From the NCBI RefSeq assembly GCF_002934665.1, contig NZ_NIRS01000004.1, forward strand, positions 684,501 through 748,500: a stretch of DNA of 64,000 nucleotides, in the 5' to 3' direction. The notes under the pieces were generated by a model. The model saw nothing but the letters and a program-made list of their open reading frames with translations. It was not told the origin of the DNA and did no database searches. The translations under genes were made by a program, and so were the position numbers. Of the stretch, positions 17,849 to 27,300 are shown piece after piece; position 1 is the stretch's first letter, and every line of letters starts with the position of its first letter. This DNA comes from Pseudomonas laurylsulfatiphila. Its GTDB lineage: Bacteria; Pseudomonadota; Gammaproteobacteria; Pseudomonadales; Pseudomonadaceae.

Positions 17849-17886
17849 ACTTTTGCAAAGGCTTGGAATAGAGGTTTTCGCTGGTA

Positions 17887-17960
17887 AAAAAGATCGCAGC
17901 CTTCGGCAGCTCCTACAGGAGATCGGCCTGAACCTGCAGGAGCTGCCGAAGGCTGCGATC
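17887..17960. repeat. REPIN in duplication copy 1
   Basis: GATCGCAGCCTTCGGCAGCT faces AGCTGCCGAAGGCTGCGATC around a short loop. It is the GATCGCAGCC REP type, also found at 18033, 23637 and 52371. Confidence 0.85.
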
Positions 17961-17977
17961 AGGCACAGGGCGGCTAC

Positions 17978-17993
17978 GGCAAGAAGCTTTCCA
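17978..17993 (-). promoter_or_regulatory. sigma-54 promoter-like element, distal duplicate
   Basis: Minus-strand TGGAAAGCTTCTTGCC is the second copy of the flhA element, 145 bases upstream of the first. GG and GC keep the ten-base spacing; the base after GC is C instead of A. Confidence 0.55.
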
Positions 17994-18032
17994 ACTTTTG
18001 CAAAGGCCTGGAATAGAGGTTTTCGCTGGTAA

Positions 18033-18110
18033 AAAAGATCGCAGCCTTCGGCAGCTCCTACAGGAGATCGGTGTGGACCTGTAGGAGCTGCCGAAGGCTG
18101 CGATCTTTTG
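18033..18110. repeat. REPIN in duplication copy 2
   Basis: This is the same GATCGCAGCC-type inverted pair as at 17887, ending in CTTTTG just before the flhB stop codon. On the minus strand, downstream of flhB, the hairpin could also act as a transcript end. Confidence 0.85.
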
Positions 18111-18114
18111 ATTC

Positions 18115-19254
18115 TCAAGAATCGCGGCGCAAATCCGGTGGAATCGGCAGGTCATCCTTGAGCGGATCAGGCCGCTTGCCCTTGCCCGCCCGGTACTGTC
18201 GAATCTGATAGACGTAGGCCAGTACCTGCGCAACCGCCAGATAGAGCCCGCCGGGGATTTCCTGCTCCAATTCGGTGGAGTAATAAATCGAACGCGCCAG
18301 CGCCGGCGACTCCAGCAACAGGATCTCGTTGGCCGCGGCGATCTCGCGGATCTTCAGGGCCAGGAAGTCACTGCCCTTGGCCAGCAACACCGGCGCATTG
18401 CCCTTCTCCGGATCGTACTTGAGCGCCACGGCGTAGTGGGTCGGGTTGGTGATGACCACATCCGCCTCGGGAATCGCCGCCATCATCCGCCGCTGGGACA
18501 TCTCACGCTGCAGCTGTCGAATCCGCTGCTTGACCTCCGGCCGTCCTTCCTGATCCTTGTGCTCGTCACGCACTTCCTGCTTGGTCATCTTCAGTTTCTT
18601 GATGCTTTCCCACAGCTGTATCGGCACATCCACGGCGGCGATAATGACCAGCCCGCAGGCCATCCACAGCGTGCTCCAGCCAACCACTTGCAGGCTGTGG
18701 GTGATTGCCCGGTCCAGTGGCTCATGAGCGATACGCAACAGATCGTCGATATCCGCCGACAACACCACAAGGGCCACGAACAGGACGATGAAGAACTTCG
18801 CCAGCGCCTTGAGCAGTTCGGCCACAGCCTTGCCCGAGAACATGCGCTTGAGGCCGGCACCAGGGTTCATACGGCTGAACTTCGGCGCCATGGTGCCGGC
18901 GGAGAACAGCCAGCCGCCGAGGGAGATCGGCCCGATCAACGCCGCCAGGAGCAAGGTGATCATCACCGGCTGAATCGCCAGCAAGGCAATCTGTCCCGAG
19001 TGCAGCAGATAGGTTCCCATCGCACGCTGATCCAGCACCACGTCGCGCGACAGGGAAAAGTTCAGGCGCATCAGGTCCATCATCTCCTGGGCAAGTGCCC
19101 CACCGAAGACCAGCAGCGCACCGGCACCGGCGAGCATGATCGCCAGGGTGTTGAGCTCCTTGGAGCGGGCAATCTCACCCTTTTCACGGGCGTCCTTTTT
19201 CTTTTTATCCGTGGGGTCTTCTGTTTTGTCCTGACCGCTTTCGCTCTCAGCCAT
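18115..19254 (-). CDS. flhB: flagellar export switch protein FlhB
   Basis: 379 residues. Four membrane helices (about 30-215) are followed by a cytoplasmic domain with the self-cleavage motif NPTH in VVITNPTHYAVAL, which switches export from rod/hook to filament substrates. It starts three bases after the fliR stop. Confidence 0.95.
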   Translation of the reverse strand: MAESESGQDKTEDPTDKKKKDAREKGEIARSKELNTLAIMLAGAGALLVFGGALAQEMMDLMRLNFSLSRDVVLDQRAMGTYLLHSGQIALLAIQPVMITLLLAALIGPISLGGWLFSAGTMAPKFSRMNPGAGLKRMFSGKAVAELLKALAKFFIVLFVALVVLSADIDDLLRIAHEPLDRAITHSLQVVGWSTLWMACGLVIIAAVDVPIQLWESIKKLKMTKQEVRDEHKDQEGRPEVKQRIRQLQREMSQRRMMAAIPEADVVITNPTHYAVALKYDPEKGNAPVLLAKGSDFLALKIREIAAANEILLLESPALARSIYYSTELEQEIPGGLYLAVAQVLAYVYQIRQYRAGKGKRPDPLKDDLPIPPDLRRDS

Positions 19255-19257
19255 GAC

Positions 19258-20043
19258 TCAGCGCGCCTTTGCCAGTTCGCGTAAAAACTGCAGGGCCTCG
19301 GTGGCCAGCGGTTGATACTGATTAACGATGTCCGCCAGCCCGACCCAGACGATGAACAGCCCGAGCACCAGGGTCAGGGGGAAGCCGATGGAGAAGATGT
19401 TCAACTGCGGTGCGGCGCGGGTCATCACGCCAAACGCGATGTTGACCACCAGCAGCGCGGTGATCGCCGGCAGCACCAGCAACAGCGCCGCGCCGAGCAC
19501 CCAGCCGAGTTTGCCGGCCAGCTCCCAGAAATGATTGACCATCAAGCCGCTGCCGACAGGCAGCGTAGTGAAGCTTTCGGTGAGCACCTCGAACACCACC
19601 AGATGACCGTTCATGGCCAGGAACATCAGTGTCACCAGCATGGTGAAAAACTGCCCGATCACCGCCACCGACACACCGTTGGTAGGGTCAACCATCGAGG
19701 CAAAGCCCATGCCCATCTGGATCGCGACAATCTGCCCCGCCACCACGAAAGCCTGGAAAAACAGCAGCAGGGAGAAGCCCAGTATCGCGCCGACAAGGAT
19801 CTGCTCGGCAATCAGCAGCAGCGCGCTCAAATCCAGCGCGTTCACTGGCGGCATCGGTGGCAGCCCCGGCGCGATGACCACGGTGATGGCAAGGGCGAAA
19901 TACAGTCGGATGCGCCGGGGTACCAGGGAGGTGCCGAACACCGGCATGACCATCAGCAAGGTACCGATGCGGAACAGCGGCAACATGAACGTCGCGACCC
20001 AAGTGCTGATCTGGGTATCCGTCAACTGCAGCAGCGATGACAT
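19258..20043 (-). CDS. fliR: flagellar export gate protein FliR
   Basis: 261 residues, an all-helical membrane protein with the family start pattern (TWVATFMLPLFRIGTLLMV) and the motif QFFTMLVTLMFLAMNGH. It forms the export gate with FliP and FliQ. The gap to fliQ is three bases. Confidence 0.94.
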   Translation of the reverse strand: MSSLLQLTDTQISTWVATFMLPLFRIGTLLMVMPVFGTSLVPRRIRLYFALAITVVIAPGLPPMPPVNALDLSALLLIAEQILVGAILGFSLLLFFQAFVVAGQIVAIQMGMGFASMVDPTNGVSVAVIGQFFTMLVTLMFLAMNGHLVVFEVLTESFTTLPVGSGLMVNHFWELAGKLGWVLGAALLLVLPAITALLVVNIAFGVMTRAAPQLNIFSIGFPLTLVLGLFIVWVGLADIVNQYQPLATEALQFLRELAKAR

Positions 20044-20046
20044 GGC

Positions 20047-20316
20047 TTAGCCGATGACCTGCGGAATACTGCCGTACAGCTGCTGGATGTATTCCATGAA
20101 GGTCTGCACCAGCCACGGGCCGGCGACGATCAGCGTCACCAGCATCACCAACAGACGCGGCAGGAAACTGAGAGTCTGTTCGTTGATCTGGGTGGCCGCC
20201 TGGAACATGGCCACCAACAGCCCCACCAGCAAACTTGGAATCACCAGCACGGCCACCATCAACGTGGTCAGCCACAGCGCTTCACGAAAGATGTCGACCG
20301 CAACTTCCGGCGTCAT
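20047..20316 (-). CDS. fliQ: flagellar export gate protein FliQ
   Basis: 89 residues with two membrane helices (about 16-38 and 52-74) and the family motif [14 protein letters not shown]. The ATG at 20316 overlaps the fliP stop by four bases (ATGA). Confidence 0.95.
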   Translation of the reverse strand: MTPEVAVDIFREALWLTTLMVAVLVIPSLLVGLLVAMFQAATQINEQTLSFLPRLLVMLVTLIVAGPWLVQTFMEYIQQLYGSIPQVIG

Positions 20317-21071
20317 GGCGAGACACCGCCGAAGCTGCTGGCCAAGGTGCCGATGATCAATGCCCAGCCATCCACCAGCACGAACAACATGATCTTGAAC
20401 GGCAGGGAAATGATCAGCGGCGAGAGCATCATCATACCCATGGCCATCAGCACACTGGCCACGACCAGGTCGATGATCAGGAACGGAATGAAGATCATGA
20501 AGCCGATCTGGAACGCCGTTTTCAGTTCGGAAGTCACGAAGGCCGGCACCAGGATGGTCAACGGCGCCTGATCCGGTGTCGCGATGTCAGTGCGCTTGGA
20601 CAGGCGCATGAACAGCTCCAGGTCGCTGGTGCGGGTCTGGGCGAGCATGAAATCCTTGATCGGCACCTGCGCCTTGGCGACCGCATCCTGGGCCGTCAGT
20701 TTTTCCGCCAGATACGGTTGCAAGGCATCCTGGTTCACCCGATCGAACACCGGCGCCATGATGAACAGGGTCAGGAACAGCGCCATGCCGGTGAGGATCT
20801 GGTTCGACGGCGTCTGCTGCAGGCCCAGCGCCTGGCGCAGGATCGAGAAGACAATGATGATCCGGGTGAAGCTGGTCATCAGCATGACAAACGCCGGGAT
20901 AAAACTCAGCGCGGTCATGATCAGCAGGATTTGCAGGCTGACCGAGTATTCCTGCGCACCCTGCGCATTGGTGCCCAGGGTGATGGCCGGGATCGACAGC
21001 GGATCGGCGGCGAATGCCAGCGGCGCGGCCAGCATCAGGGCCAGCGTCAAGACGATGCGTAGCGCACCCAT
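20313..21071 (-). CDS. fliP: flagellar export gate protein FliP
   Basis: 252 residues. A cleavable signal peptide ([21 protein letters not shown]) precedes four membrane helices. The signatures [19 protein letters not shown] and [20 protein letters not shown] are present. The start overlaps the fliO stop by one base. Confidence 0.95.
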   Translation of the reverse strand: MGALRIVLTLALMLAAPLAFAADPLSIPAITLGTNAQGAQEYSVSLQILLIMTALSFIPAFVMLMTSFTRIIIVFSILRQALGLQQTPSNQILTGMALFLTLFIMAPVFDRVNQDALQPYLAEKLTAQDAVAKAQVPIKDFMLAQTRTSDLELFMRLSKRTDIATPDQAPLTILVPAFVTSELKTAFQIGFMIFIPFLIIDLVVASVLMAMGMMMLSPLIISLPFKIMLFVLVDGWALIIGTLASSFGGVSP

Positions 21072-21526
21072 TACTTCTTATCCTTCTGATCTTTACCCAG
21101 CATCTCCAGCAGGCGCTGCGCAAACTCCGGCGTCGGCTTCTCGGTGCTCGGCACCTGCACCGGCTCCTTGAGGACGTGCAGCGCAGTGATGCTGCCAGGG
21201 CTCAGGCCGAGCAGAATCTGCTCATTGCCGACCTGCACCAGCATCAGACGGTCGCGAGGCCCCAGCGCGCGGGAGCCGACAATCTCGATCACCTGTCCCT
21301 TGCCGGCCGGACCGGCCTGCTGGACCCGACGCAGCAACCAGGCGAGGAGAAAGATCAGCCCGAGCACCAGCAGCAGGCCGAACACCAGTTGCGTCAACTG
21401 GCCACCCACCCCGCTGCTCACCGCCGGCGCGGCAGCCGTGGCCGCCGTTGCAACCGGTTCGGCCGCCAGCACGCTGAACGACATGGTCAGCGCGCCCCCC
21501 AGCACAGCCCCGAGAAACTTTTTCAC
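21071..21526 (-). CDS. fliO: flagellar biosynthesis protein FliO
   Basis: 151 residues. A signal-like N-terminus ([18 protein letters not shown]), an Ala-rich stretch, one membrane helix (about 45-65, [18 protein letters not shown]) and a small cytoplasmic domain that aids FliP assembly. The start is GTG, immediately after the fliN TGA. Confidence 0.9.
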   Translation of the reverse strand: MKKFLGAVLGGALTMSFSVLAAEPVATAATAAAPAVSSGVGGQLTQLVFGLLLVLGLIFLLAWLLRRVQQAGPAGKGQVIEIVGSRALGPRDRLMLVQVGNEQILLGLSPGSITALHVLKEPVQVPSTEKPTPEFAQRLLEMLGKDQKDKK

Positions 21527-21973
21527 TCAGCGCAGCTTCTTGATGCGTTCGCTTGGGCTGATCACGTCCGTCAGGCGGATGCCGAACTTCTCGTTGACCA
21601 CCACCACTTCGCCGTGGGCGATGAGCGTGCCGTTGACCAGCACGTCCAGCGGCTCGCCGGCCAGGCGATCCAGCTCGATCACCGAACCCTGGTTCAGTTG
21701 CAGCAGGTTGCGGATGTTGATGTCGGTGCTGCCCACTTCCATGGAAATCGACACTGGGATATCGAGGATCACGTCCAGGTTCGGGCCTTCGAGGCTCACC
21801 GGATCGTTGTTTTTCGGCACGCTGCCGAACTCTTCCATTGGCAGGCGGTTGGACGCGGAGTTGCCGGAATCGGCGGCGAGCAATGCGTCGATGTCGGCCT
21901 GCCCGGCATCACCGGTTTCTTCCAGGGCCGCGGCCCACTCATCGGCCAGGGCCTGGTCGTCTTGCGTGTTCAT
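21527..21973 (-). CDS. fliN: flagellar motor switch protein FliN
   Basis: 148 residues. The C-terminal SpoA domain (DIPVSISMEVGSTDINIRNL through RLTDVISP) forms the C-ring base. The N-terminal tail includes GQADIDALLAADSG, related to the FliM CheY-docking peptide. The ATG at 21973 (MNTQDDQALADEW) fits the family; eight codons of extension were rejected. Confidence 0.94.
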   Translation of the reverse strand: MNTQDDQALADEWAAALEETGDAGQADIDALLAADSGNSASNRLPMEEFGSVPKNNDPVSLEGPNLDVILDIPVSISMEVGSTDINIRNLLQLNQGSVIELDRLAGEPLDVLVNGTLIAHGEVVVVNEKFGIRLTDVISPSERIKKLR

Positions 21974-22040
21974 AGTGTCAGTGTCCTCGGCGAGCAAAAG
22001 TTCAGAATTCGGTTAATCGCGAATGGGGTAGGAGCGCCGG

Positions 22041-23009
22041 TCAACGGCGCTCGATCGGCTCGATCACTTGCAACGCCAGGTTGCCCTTGTGCGAACCCAT
22101 CTTGACCTTGAAGGCCGGCACGCCGTTGGCGCGCATGATCATTTCTTCCGGCATGTCGACCGGAATCACATCCCCCGGCTGCATGTGCAGGATGTCGCGC
22201 AGGCGCAGTTGACGACGGGCCACCGTCGCACCGATCGGCACGTCGACGTCGAGCACGTCCTGGCGCAGGGCGTTGACCCAGCGCTCGTCCTGGTCGTCGA
22301 GGTCCGACTGGAAGCCGGCGTCGAGCATCTCGCGCACCGGCTCGATCATCGAGTACGGCATGGTCACGTGCAGGTCGCCGCCACCACCATCGAGTTCGAT
22401 GTGGAAGGTCGACACCACAATGGCTTCGCTCGGGCCGACGATGTTGGCCATGGCCGGGTTCACTTCGGAGTTGATGTACTCGAAGTTGACTTCCATAATC
22501 GCCTGCCAGGCTTCCTTCAGGTCGACGAACGCCTGTTCCAGCACCATGCGTACCACACGCAGTTCGGTCGGGGTGAATTCACGCCCTTCGATCTTGGCGT
22601 GCCGGCCGTCGCCACCGAAGAAGTTGTCCACCAGCTTGAACACCAGCTTGGCGTCGAGAATGAACAACGCGGTGCCACGCAAGGGTTTGATCTTGACCAG
22701 GTTGAGACTGGTCGGCACGTACAGCGAGTGCACGTATTCACCAAACTTCATCACCTGCACGCCGCCGACCGCCACGTCTGCTGAACGACGCAGCATGTTG
22801 AACATACTGATGCGGGTATAGCGGGCGAAACGCTCGTTGATCATTTCCAGGGTCGGCATGCGTCCACGGACGATGCGATCCTGGCTGGTCAGGTCGTAGC
22901 TTTTGACGGTGCCGGGTTCGGCAGCGTTTTCGGTCTGTACCAGACCATCGTCGACGCCATGCAGCAGCGCGTCGATCTCATCCTGGGACAGCAGGTCCTG
23001 CACGGCCAT
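22041..23009 (-). CDS. fliM: flagellar motor switch protein FliM
   Basis: 322 residues. An N-terminal CheY-P-binding peptide (LSQDEIDALLHGVDDG, about 7-22), a central CheC-like domain with the GGVQVMKFGEY region, and a C-terminal SpoA domain. It lies nine bases after fliL. FliM couples CheY-P to reversal of motor rotation. Confidence 0.95.
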   Translation of the reverse strand: MAVQDLLSQDEIDALLHGVDDGLVQTENAAEPGTVKSYDLTSQDRIVRGRMPTLEMINERFARYTRISMFNMLRRSADVAVGGVQVMKFGEYVHSLYVPTSLNLVKIKPLRGTALFILDAKLVFKLVDNFFGGDGRHAKIEGREFTPTELRVVRMVLEQAFVDLKEAWQAIMEVNFEYINSEVNPAMANIVGPSEAIVVSTFHIELDGGGGDLHVTMPYSMIEPVREMLDAGFQSDLDDQDERWVNALRQDVLDVDVPIGATVARRQLRLRDILHMQPGDVIPVDMPEEMIMRANGVPAFKVKMGSHKGNLALQVIEPIERR

Positions 23010-23018
23010 GTCGTGTTC

Positions 23019-23522
23019 CTACTGCAGTACGAAATTAGTGAAAAGCAACTGTTCGACCACCACTTTGCCGAGCTCTTTCTGCGCCACTTCCTGGACGCTG
23101 GCGGTGGCCTTCTGACGCAGCATTTCCTGACCGACCGGCGACGCGAGGGTTGCAAAGTCCTGCCCGGAGAACAGCATGACCAGGTTGTTGCGGATCACCG
23201 GCATATGGACCTTGAGTGCATCCACATCTGCCTGGTTGCGGCCGAGCATGGTGATGCTCACCTGCATATAGCGCTGGCGGCCGTTCTGGTTGAAGTTGGC
23301 CACGAAAGCCGGCGCCATCGACTCGAAAATCGCCGGCTGTTTGCCGACGGGAGCGGTTTGCGCTACGTCGGCGGCAGGCTTGCTCTGAGCGCTGTGCATG
23401 AAGTACCAGGTCGCGCCCACGGACACACCGATCGCCAGCAGCAGGGCCACCACGATCAGGATGATCAGCTTGAGTTTGCCTTTCGATGCGGGGTCTTTTA
23501 CTGCTGCGTCGCTCTTCGCCAT
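23019..23522 (-). CDS. fliL: flagellar basal-body protein FliL
   Basis: 167 residues. A short cytoplasmic tail, one membrane helix (about 19-41, LIILIVVALLLAIGVSVGATW) and a periplasmic FliL domain that associates with stators. It is the first gene of fliLMNOPQR-flhB, and a sigma-54 site lies about 50 bases upstream. Confidence 0.93.
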   Translation of the reverse strand: MAKSDAAVKDPASKGKLKLIILIVVALLLAIGVSVGATWYFMHSAQSKPAADVAQTAPVGKQPAIFESMAPAFVANFNQNGRQRYMQVSITMLGRNQADVDALKVHMPVIRNNLVMLFSGQDFATLASPVGQEMLRQKATASVQEVAQKELGKVVVEQLLFTNFVLQ

Positions 23523-23572
23523 GCCAATAATCCGTCACTATTCGGGGTTTCACAGTCGCACGGCAAGGCAAG

Positions 23573-23588
23573 AGCAAGTGTTATGCCA
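23573..23588 (-). promoter_or_regulatory. sigma-54 promoter of the fliL operon
   Basis: Minus-strand TGGCATAACACTTGCT has a perfect ten-base GG-to-GC interval, about 50 bases upstream of the fliL ATG. Confidence 0.8.
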
Positions 23589-23636
23589 GAACGGCTGGAG
23601 GAGAAATGGGCTGCGGCTGGCTGAAGCCGGAAATCA

Positions 23637-23711
23637 AAAGATCGCAGCCTTCGGCAGCTCCTACAGGATGTACACATTCCAATGTAGGAGCTGCCGAAGG
23701 CTGCGATCTTT
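23637..23711. repeat. REPIN between fliK and fliL
   Basis: AAAGATCGCAGCCTTCGGCA and its inverse complement flank a loop of about 24 bases. It lies just after the fliK stop on the minus strand and ends in CTTTTGATT, so it could also serve as the fliK transcript end. Confidence 0.85.
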
Positions 23712-23730
23712 CAGAGGGCGCCGCAAATGA

Positions 23731-25104
23731 TCAGGCGTAATAATCGACTGCGCTTGAACCAATAACGCTGGTCACGCTGGTCGCCACCTCAGCGACGCCC
23801 GCGGTCAGGTCGTCATCCATTGAATCGACGCGGCCGCCGCTGGCGCTGGTCCGTCCGGTCTGGCTTTGCCGGGCTTGTTCCTGCCCTTGTTGCGAACCAC
23901 GGGACTGGTCCGAAACGTTGACATCGACCTGCCCCATGCCCTGCTGCGCAAACATGTCGCGCAAGCGATGGACCTGGCTATCCAGCGCCTCACGGACGCC
24001 CGGATGCGCACTCATGAACGTGACCTGGGTCTGCTGATCGGGAACCATGTTCACCCGAATGTCCAGACGCCCCAGCTCAGCGGGCTGCAACTGGATGTCC
24101 GCGGCCTTGAGGTTGGCACTGGAGAGGTACATGACCCGGTTCACCACATCTTCGGTCCAGCCGCTCTGGTGCATAGCGATCGGCTGGTTCACCGGCAAGG
24201 CATTGGCTGTCTTCGGTGTGGCCGCCTGGGTCAGCGCGGCCAGACGGTTGGCGAAATCATCGACACGGGTATCGCTGACGGCAGACTTGAGATCTTTCAG
24301 ACCGTCGTCGATCAAGCCGCTGAAAGCCTTGTCGTCACCTTTGCCGGCACTGTCCTTGTCGGCCTGAACATCCAGTAGGGTCGACATGCCAGCGGCAAAG
24401 TTTTGCGCCGACGTCAGCTCACCGTCAGCCTGGACTTGCGCCTGTGTCGGTGCGGCCTTTGGCTGCGCCTGACTGGAAGCCGACACGTGACCGCTTTGCT
24501 CCATCGCCAAGCGTAACGCCGGCAGGGCGTCGAGTGGATCGGCCTCGGGATCGAAGTCGCCGTCAGCGCGGGTCGGCGCCGAAACGCTGGTAGCCGTGAT
24601 CGCCGCAGCAACCGGCGCTTCAACCGTTGGCGGCACCGCATCGGCCACGGCAGGCGCTGTTGGCGCTGGCGTTACTGGCGCGGACACCACCGGCTGTATG
24701 GCTTGCTGCCATGTGGGATCAAGCGCCGGATCGATCGGCGCGGCATCGACGACCTGAGCCGGGTCGACCTCTGCCGTATCATCGCCGGCGGTCTTGTCGC
24801 CAGCCTGCACCGATTGGTCGGCAGGCAAGGATTTGCCGCCATCGGCAACCACCGGCTCCCCGGCGGCAGACTTGTCGTCGCCAGCGTCTTTCTTTGCGCC
24901 GACAGCGGAGGTCTTGTCACGATCAGGTTTGATCGGAGCATCTGCCGTCGCAGCGGGCTTGTTTTGGGCCTGATTGGCGTAGACATGGGCGAAGCTTGCG
25001 GCCTTGTCCCCGGGCTCTGCGGCCACTGCCGGGGGATTGGCGGAGGCAGCCTGAGTCTTGGCCTGGCTGGAGGCCTGAAGCAGGATATTGGGGGTAACGG
25101 GCAT
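23731..25104 (-). CDS. fliK: flagellar hook-length control protein FliK
   Basis: 457 residues. A long low-complexity Ala/Pro/Asp-rich ruler region makes up the first ~320 residues. The conserved C-terminal switch domain follows (LQPAELGRLDIRVNMVPD, QVTFMSAHPGVREAL), with a Gln/Ser-rich tail. FliK measures the hook and triggers the FlhB switch. It has its own sigma-54 promoter. Confidence 0.92.
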   Translation of the reverse strand: MPVTPNILLQASSQAKTQAASANPPAVAAEPGDKAASFAHVYANQAQNKPAATADAPIKPDRDKTSAVGAKKDAGDDKSAAGEPVVADGGKSLPADQSVQAGDKTAGDDTAEVDPAQVVDAAPIDPALDPTWQQAIQPVVSAPVTPAPTAPAVADAVPPTVEAPVAAAITATSVSAPTRADGDFDPEADPLDALPALRLAMEQSGHVSASSQAQPKAAPTQAQVQADGELTSAQNFAAGMSTLLDVQADKDSAGKGDDKAFSGLIDDGLKDLKSAVSDTRVDDFANRLAALTQAATPKTANALPVNQPIAMHQSGWTEDVVNRVMYLSSANLKAADIQLQPAELGRLDIRVNMVPDQQTQVTFMSAHPGVREALDSQVHRLRDMFAQQGMGQVDVNVSDQSRGSQQGQEQARQSQTGRTSASGGRVDSMDDDLTAGVAEVATSVTSVIGSSAVDYYA

Positions 25105-25154
25105 GAAACGGTCTCCGCTGCACAGGGCTCGAAAGTACAGTTGGGTTAGATAAC

Positions 25155-25170
25155 TGCAAAGGTCGAGCCA
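25155..25170 (-). promoter_or_regulatory. sigma-54 promoter of fliK
   Basis: Minus-strand TGGCTCGACCTTTGCA has exact -24/-12 spacing, about 50 bases upstream of the fliK ATG and downstream of the hptB stop. Confidence 0.8.
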
Positions 25171-25204
25171 GTTTCACTCGATAGAGACCAAAAGCAGCGT
25201 TTGC

Positions 25205-25558
25205 TCAGATTTTCGCCGGGCAACGCTGTCGTTCAGCTTCGTACAGAGGGCGGATACCGGCGAATTCGCGGTCAATTTTGCCGACCAGCTCCAGAACGGC
25301 CGCGCATGGCAAACTGGCGGCCTGCTGTTCAAGCTGGTGGCAGAGTTCGGTCAGCTTGAGGGCCCCCATGTTACTGCTGCTGCCCTTGAAGCTATGGGCG
25401 GTTTCAACGACCAGTGCAGCACTGTCAGCCGCTCTCAAGACTTTCAGGCGCTCTTCGGAGTCCGCAAGAAAGATATCCAGCAGATCCGGATAAGCCTCTT
25501 CCATCACTTCCCGCAATGCACTCAGCACGCTGCGATCCACATGTGTGTCGTCGTCCAC
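25205..25558 (-). CDS. hptB: histidine phosphotransfer protein HptB
   Basis: 117 residues, a single HPt helical bundle with the phospho-accepting His in TAHSFKGSSSNMGAL. The start is GTG at 25558. In P. aeruginosa HptB passes phosphate from hybrid kinases to HsbR, linking to motility, biofilm and Rsm control. It follows hsbR by 30 bases. Confidence 0.9.
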   Translation of the reverse strand: MDDDTHVDRSVLSALREVMEEAYPDLLDIFLADSEERLKVLRAADSAALVVETAHSFKGSSSNMGALKLTELCHQLEQQAASLPCAAVLELVGKIDREFAGIRPLYEAERQRCPAKI

Positions 25559-25588
25559 TTGCTCACTCCTTGATCAAGAATGCGCGGA

Positions 25589-27295
25589 TTATGCCAGAGC
25601 CTCCCAGATAAACTCCACGCGTGCACTTCGACCATTGTCGGTCCAGCGGGCATTACGCCCCAACTGGCGGATCAGACTGATCCCGCGTCCCGACAGGCGG
25701 ATGGCGTCCAAAGGCCTTTCCATCACCCGCTCGACATCGAACCCTTCACCGCTGTCTTCGACCTGAATCGTCAGGCAACCGCCGTCGTCTGTCGGCACCA
25801 CCTGCAAATGGACCCGCACATAGCCTTCCTGCAGTTCGCCGAGCCGGGCATTGCGCTCTTGATAATATCGTGCAAAACCCGAGGCATTGCGCTTGAGACT
25901 CGAATCCAGCCCCAGCACGCCGTGCTCCAGCGCGTTGCAATAGAGCTCCGCCAGCACACTATAGAGCGCACCGCTCTGAGCCCGCAGACCATGCACCTCA
26001 AGCAGCAACTGCAACAGATAGGGCAAGGGATTGAATCGCTTGAGCGTGGCGGCGCGGAACTCGAAGCTCACCGACCAGTCCAGCGGGCACGACTGGCCGC
26101 TGTCGGAGTAGACCAATGCCGGTGGCGTGATCTGTTCCGGCTCCAGCAGGCTGATTTCGACCATGCTGACATCGTCGCGCGCCTCACCACCGAAATCGCG
26201 CAGCGCCTGCTCGATCTCTTCGAACAGCGCATCCGGCTGACGATTGGCGGCAAACACCTGCTGCAATCGCTGCACGCCAAACAACTGTTCATTGGCGCCG
26301 CAGGTATCGATCACCCCATCGGACAATAGGAACACCCGATCCTCGAGCGCCATGGGAAACACTTCGGTGCGCTCATCGAAGGATTCCGGGCTCAGCACCC
26401 CCAAAGGCAGGTGCCGAGCCGGCAGAGGCGTACGCTCGCCACTGGCAATGCGATGCAGGTAACCGTCGGGCATTCCACCGTTCCAGACCTCCACCGCACG
26501 ACGCTGAAAACTCAGGCACAGCATCGTGGCACAGCAGAACATGTCCACCGGCAGGATGCGCTTGAGCTTGGCATTCATTTCGCGCAGGGTTTCCGCCAGG
26601 CCATAACCTTTAGCGGTCATCCCGTAGAAGACTTCGGCCAGTGGCATGGCACCCACGGCCGCCGGCAGACCGTGGCCGGTGAAGTCACCCAGCAATACGT
26701 GCATGTCGCCGGCCGGGGTGAACGCGGCCAGCAACAGGTCGCCATTGAACAGCGCATAGGGTGATTGCAGATAACGGATATTTGGCGCGGCGTTCAGGCA
26801 GCCGGCGTGCGCCACCTTGTCGAAAACCGCCTTGGCCACGCGCTGCTCGTTGAGCAGGTAGTCGTGGTGCCTGGCGATCTGGTCACGCTGCTGCAGAACG
26901 GTGTCCTGCAAGCGCCGCAAGCGATCCATCGCCTTGATCTTGGCCGCGAGAATCACCTGGTTATAGGGTTTCGCCAGAAAGTCGTCACCGCCGACCTCCA
27001 GGCAACGGGCCAGCGCCTCGCTTTCGGACAAGGACGTGAGGAAGATGATCGGCACCAGGGTTTCCCCGGCCAGGGCCTTGATTTGCCGGGCCGCCTCGAA
27101 GCCGTCCATGACCGGCATCATCGCATCCATCAACACCAGGTGCGGTTGTTGCTCGCGAAACGCGTCGACCGCTTCGGCGCCGTTGGCCGCCGTCAGCACT
27201 TCGTGCCCCTGGCGGCGCAGGATGCTCGCCAACAGCAGGCGATCGGCGGCGCTGTCCTCGGCAATCAGGATCGTCAGCGGCTCCAGTGGCTGCAT
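25589..27295 (-). CDS. hsbR: response regulator HsbR (receiver, PP2C phosphatase, anti-sigma kinase)
   Basis: 568 residues. An N-terminal receiver (LTILIAEDSAADRLLL, Asp in LVLMDAMMPVMDG), a coiled-coil linker, a PP2C/SpoIIE phosphatase domain (LLGDFTGHGLPAAVGAMPL, FLLSDGVID, DDVSMVEI) and a C-terminal HATPase_c anti-sigma kinase-like domain (YCNALEHGVLGLD, VEDSGEGFD, GRGISLI). The ATG at 27295 is preferred over the TTG at 27304. In P. aeruginosa it switches the phosphorylation of HsbA. Confidence 0.9.
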   Translation of the reverse strand: MQPLEPLTILIAEDSAADRLLLASILRRQGHEVLTAANGAEAVDAFREQQPHLVLMDAMMPVMDGFEAARQIKALAGETLVPIIFLTSLSESEALARCLEVGGDDFLAKPYNQVILAAKIKAMDRLRRLQDTVLQQRDQIARHHDYLLNEQRVAKAVFDKVAHAGCLNAAPNIRYLQSPYALFNGDLLLAAFTPAGDMHVLLGDFTGHGLPAAVGAMPLAEVFYGMTAKGYGLAETLREMNAKLKRILPVDMFCCATMLCLSFQRRAVEVWNGGMPDGYLHRIASGERTPLPARHLPLGVLSPESFDERTEVFPMALEDRVFLLSDGVIDTCGANEQLFGVQRLQQVFAANRQPDALFEEIEQALRDFGGEARDDVSMVEISLLEPEQITPPALVYSDSGQSCPLDWSVSFEFRAATLKRFNPLPYLLQLLLEVHGLRAQSGALYSVLAELYCNALEHGVLGLDSSLKRNASGFARYYQERNARLGELQEGYVRVHLQVVPTDDGGCLTIQVEDSGEGFDVERVMERPLDAIRLSGRGISLIRQLGRNARWTDNGRSARVEFIWEALA

Positions 27296-27300
27296 GGCAA

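Larger units (their letters stand above)
17816..18105. repeat. 145-bp tandem duplication upstream of flhA
   Basis: Copy 1 begins AGGCGCAGGGCGGCTACTGC (17816) and copy 2 AGGCACAGGGCGGCTACGGC (17961). The two stay nearly identical, differing at scattered bases. Each holds, read on the minus strand, a REPIN, an A/T-rich piece and a sigma-54 -24/-12 element. The block fills the flhB-flhA intergenic region. Confidence 0.9.

Noticed and set aside
17816-18110. Repeats upstream of flhA as a CRISPR array
   Set aside because: Only two 145-bp copies containing palindromic REPs; no short repeats with unique spacers and no cas genes.
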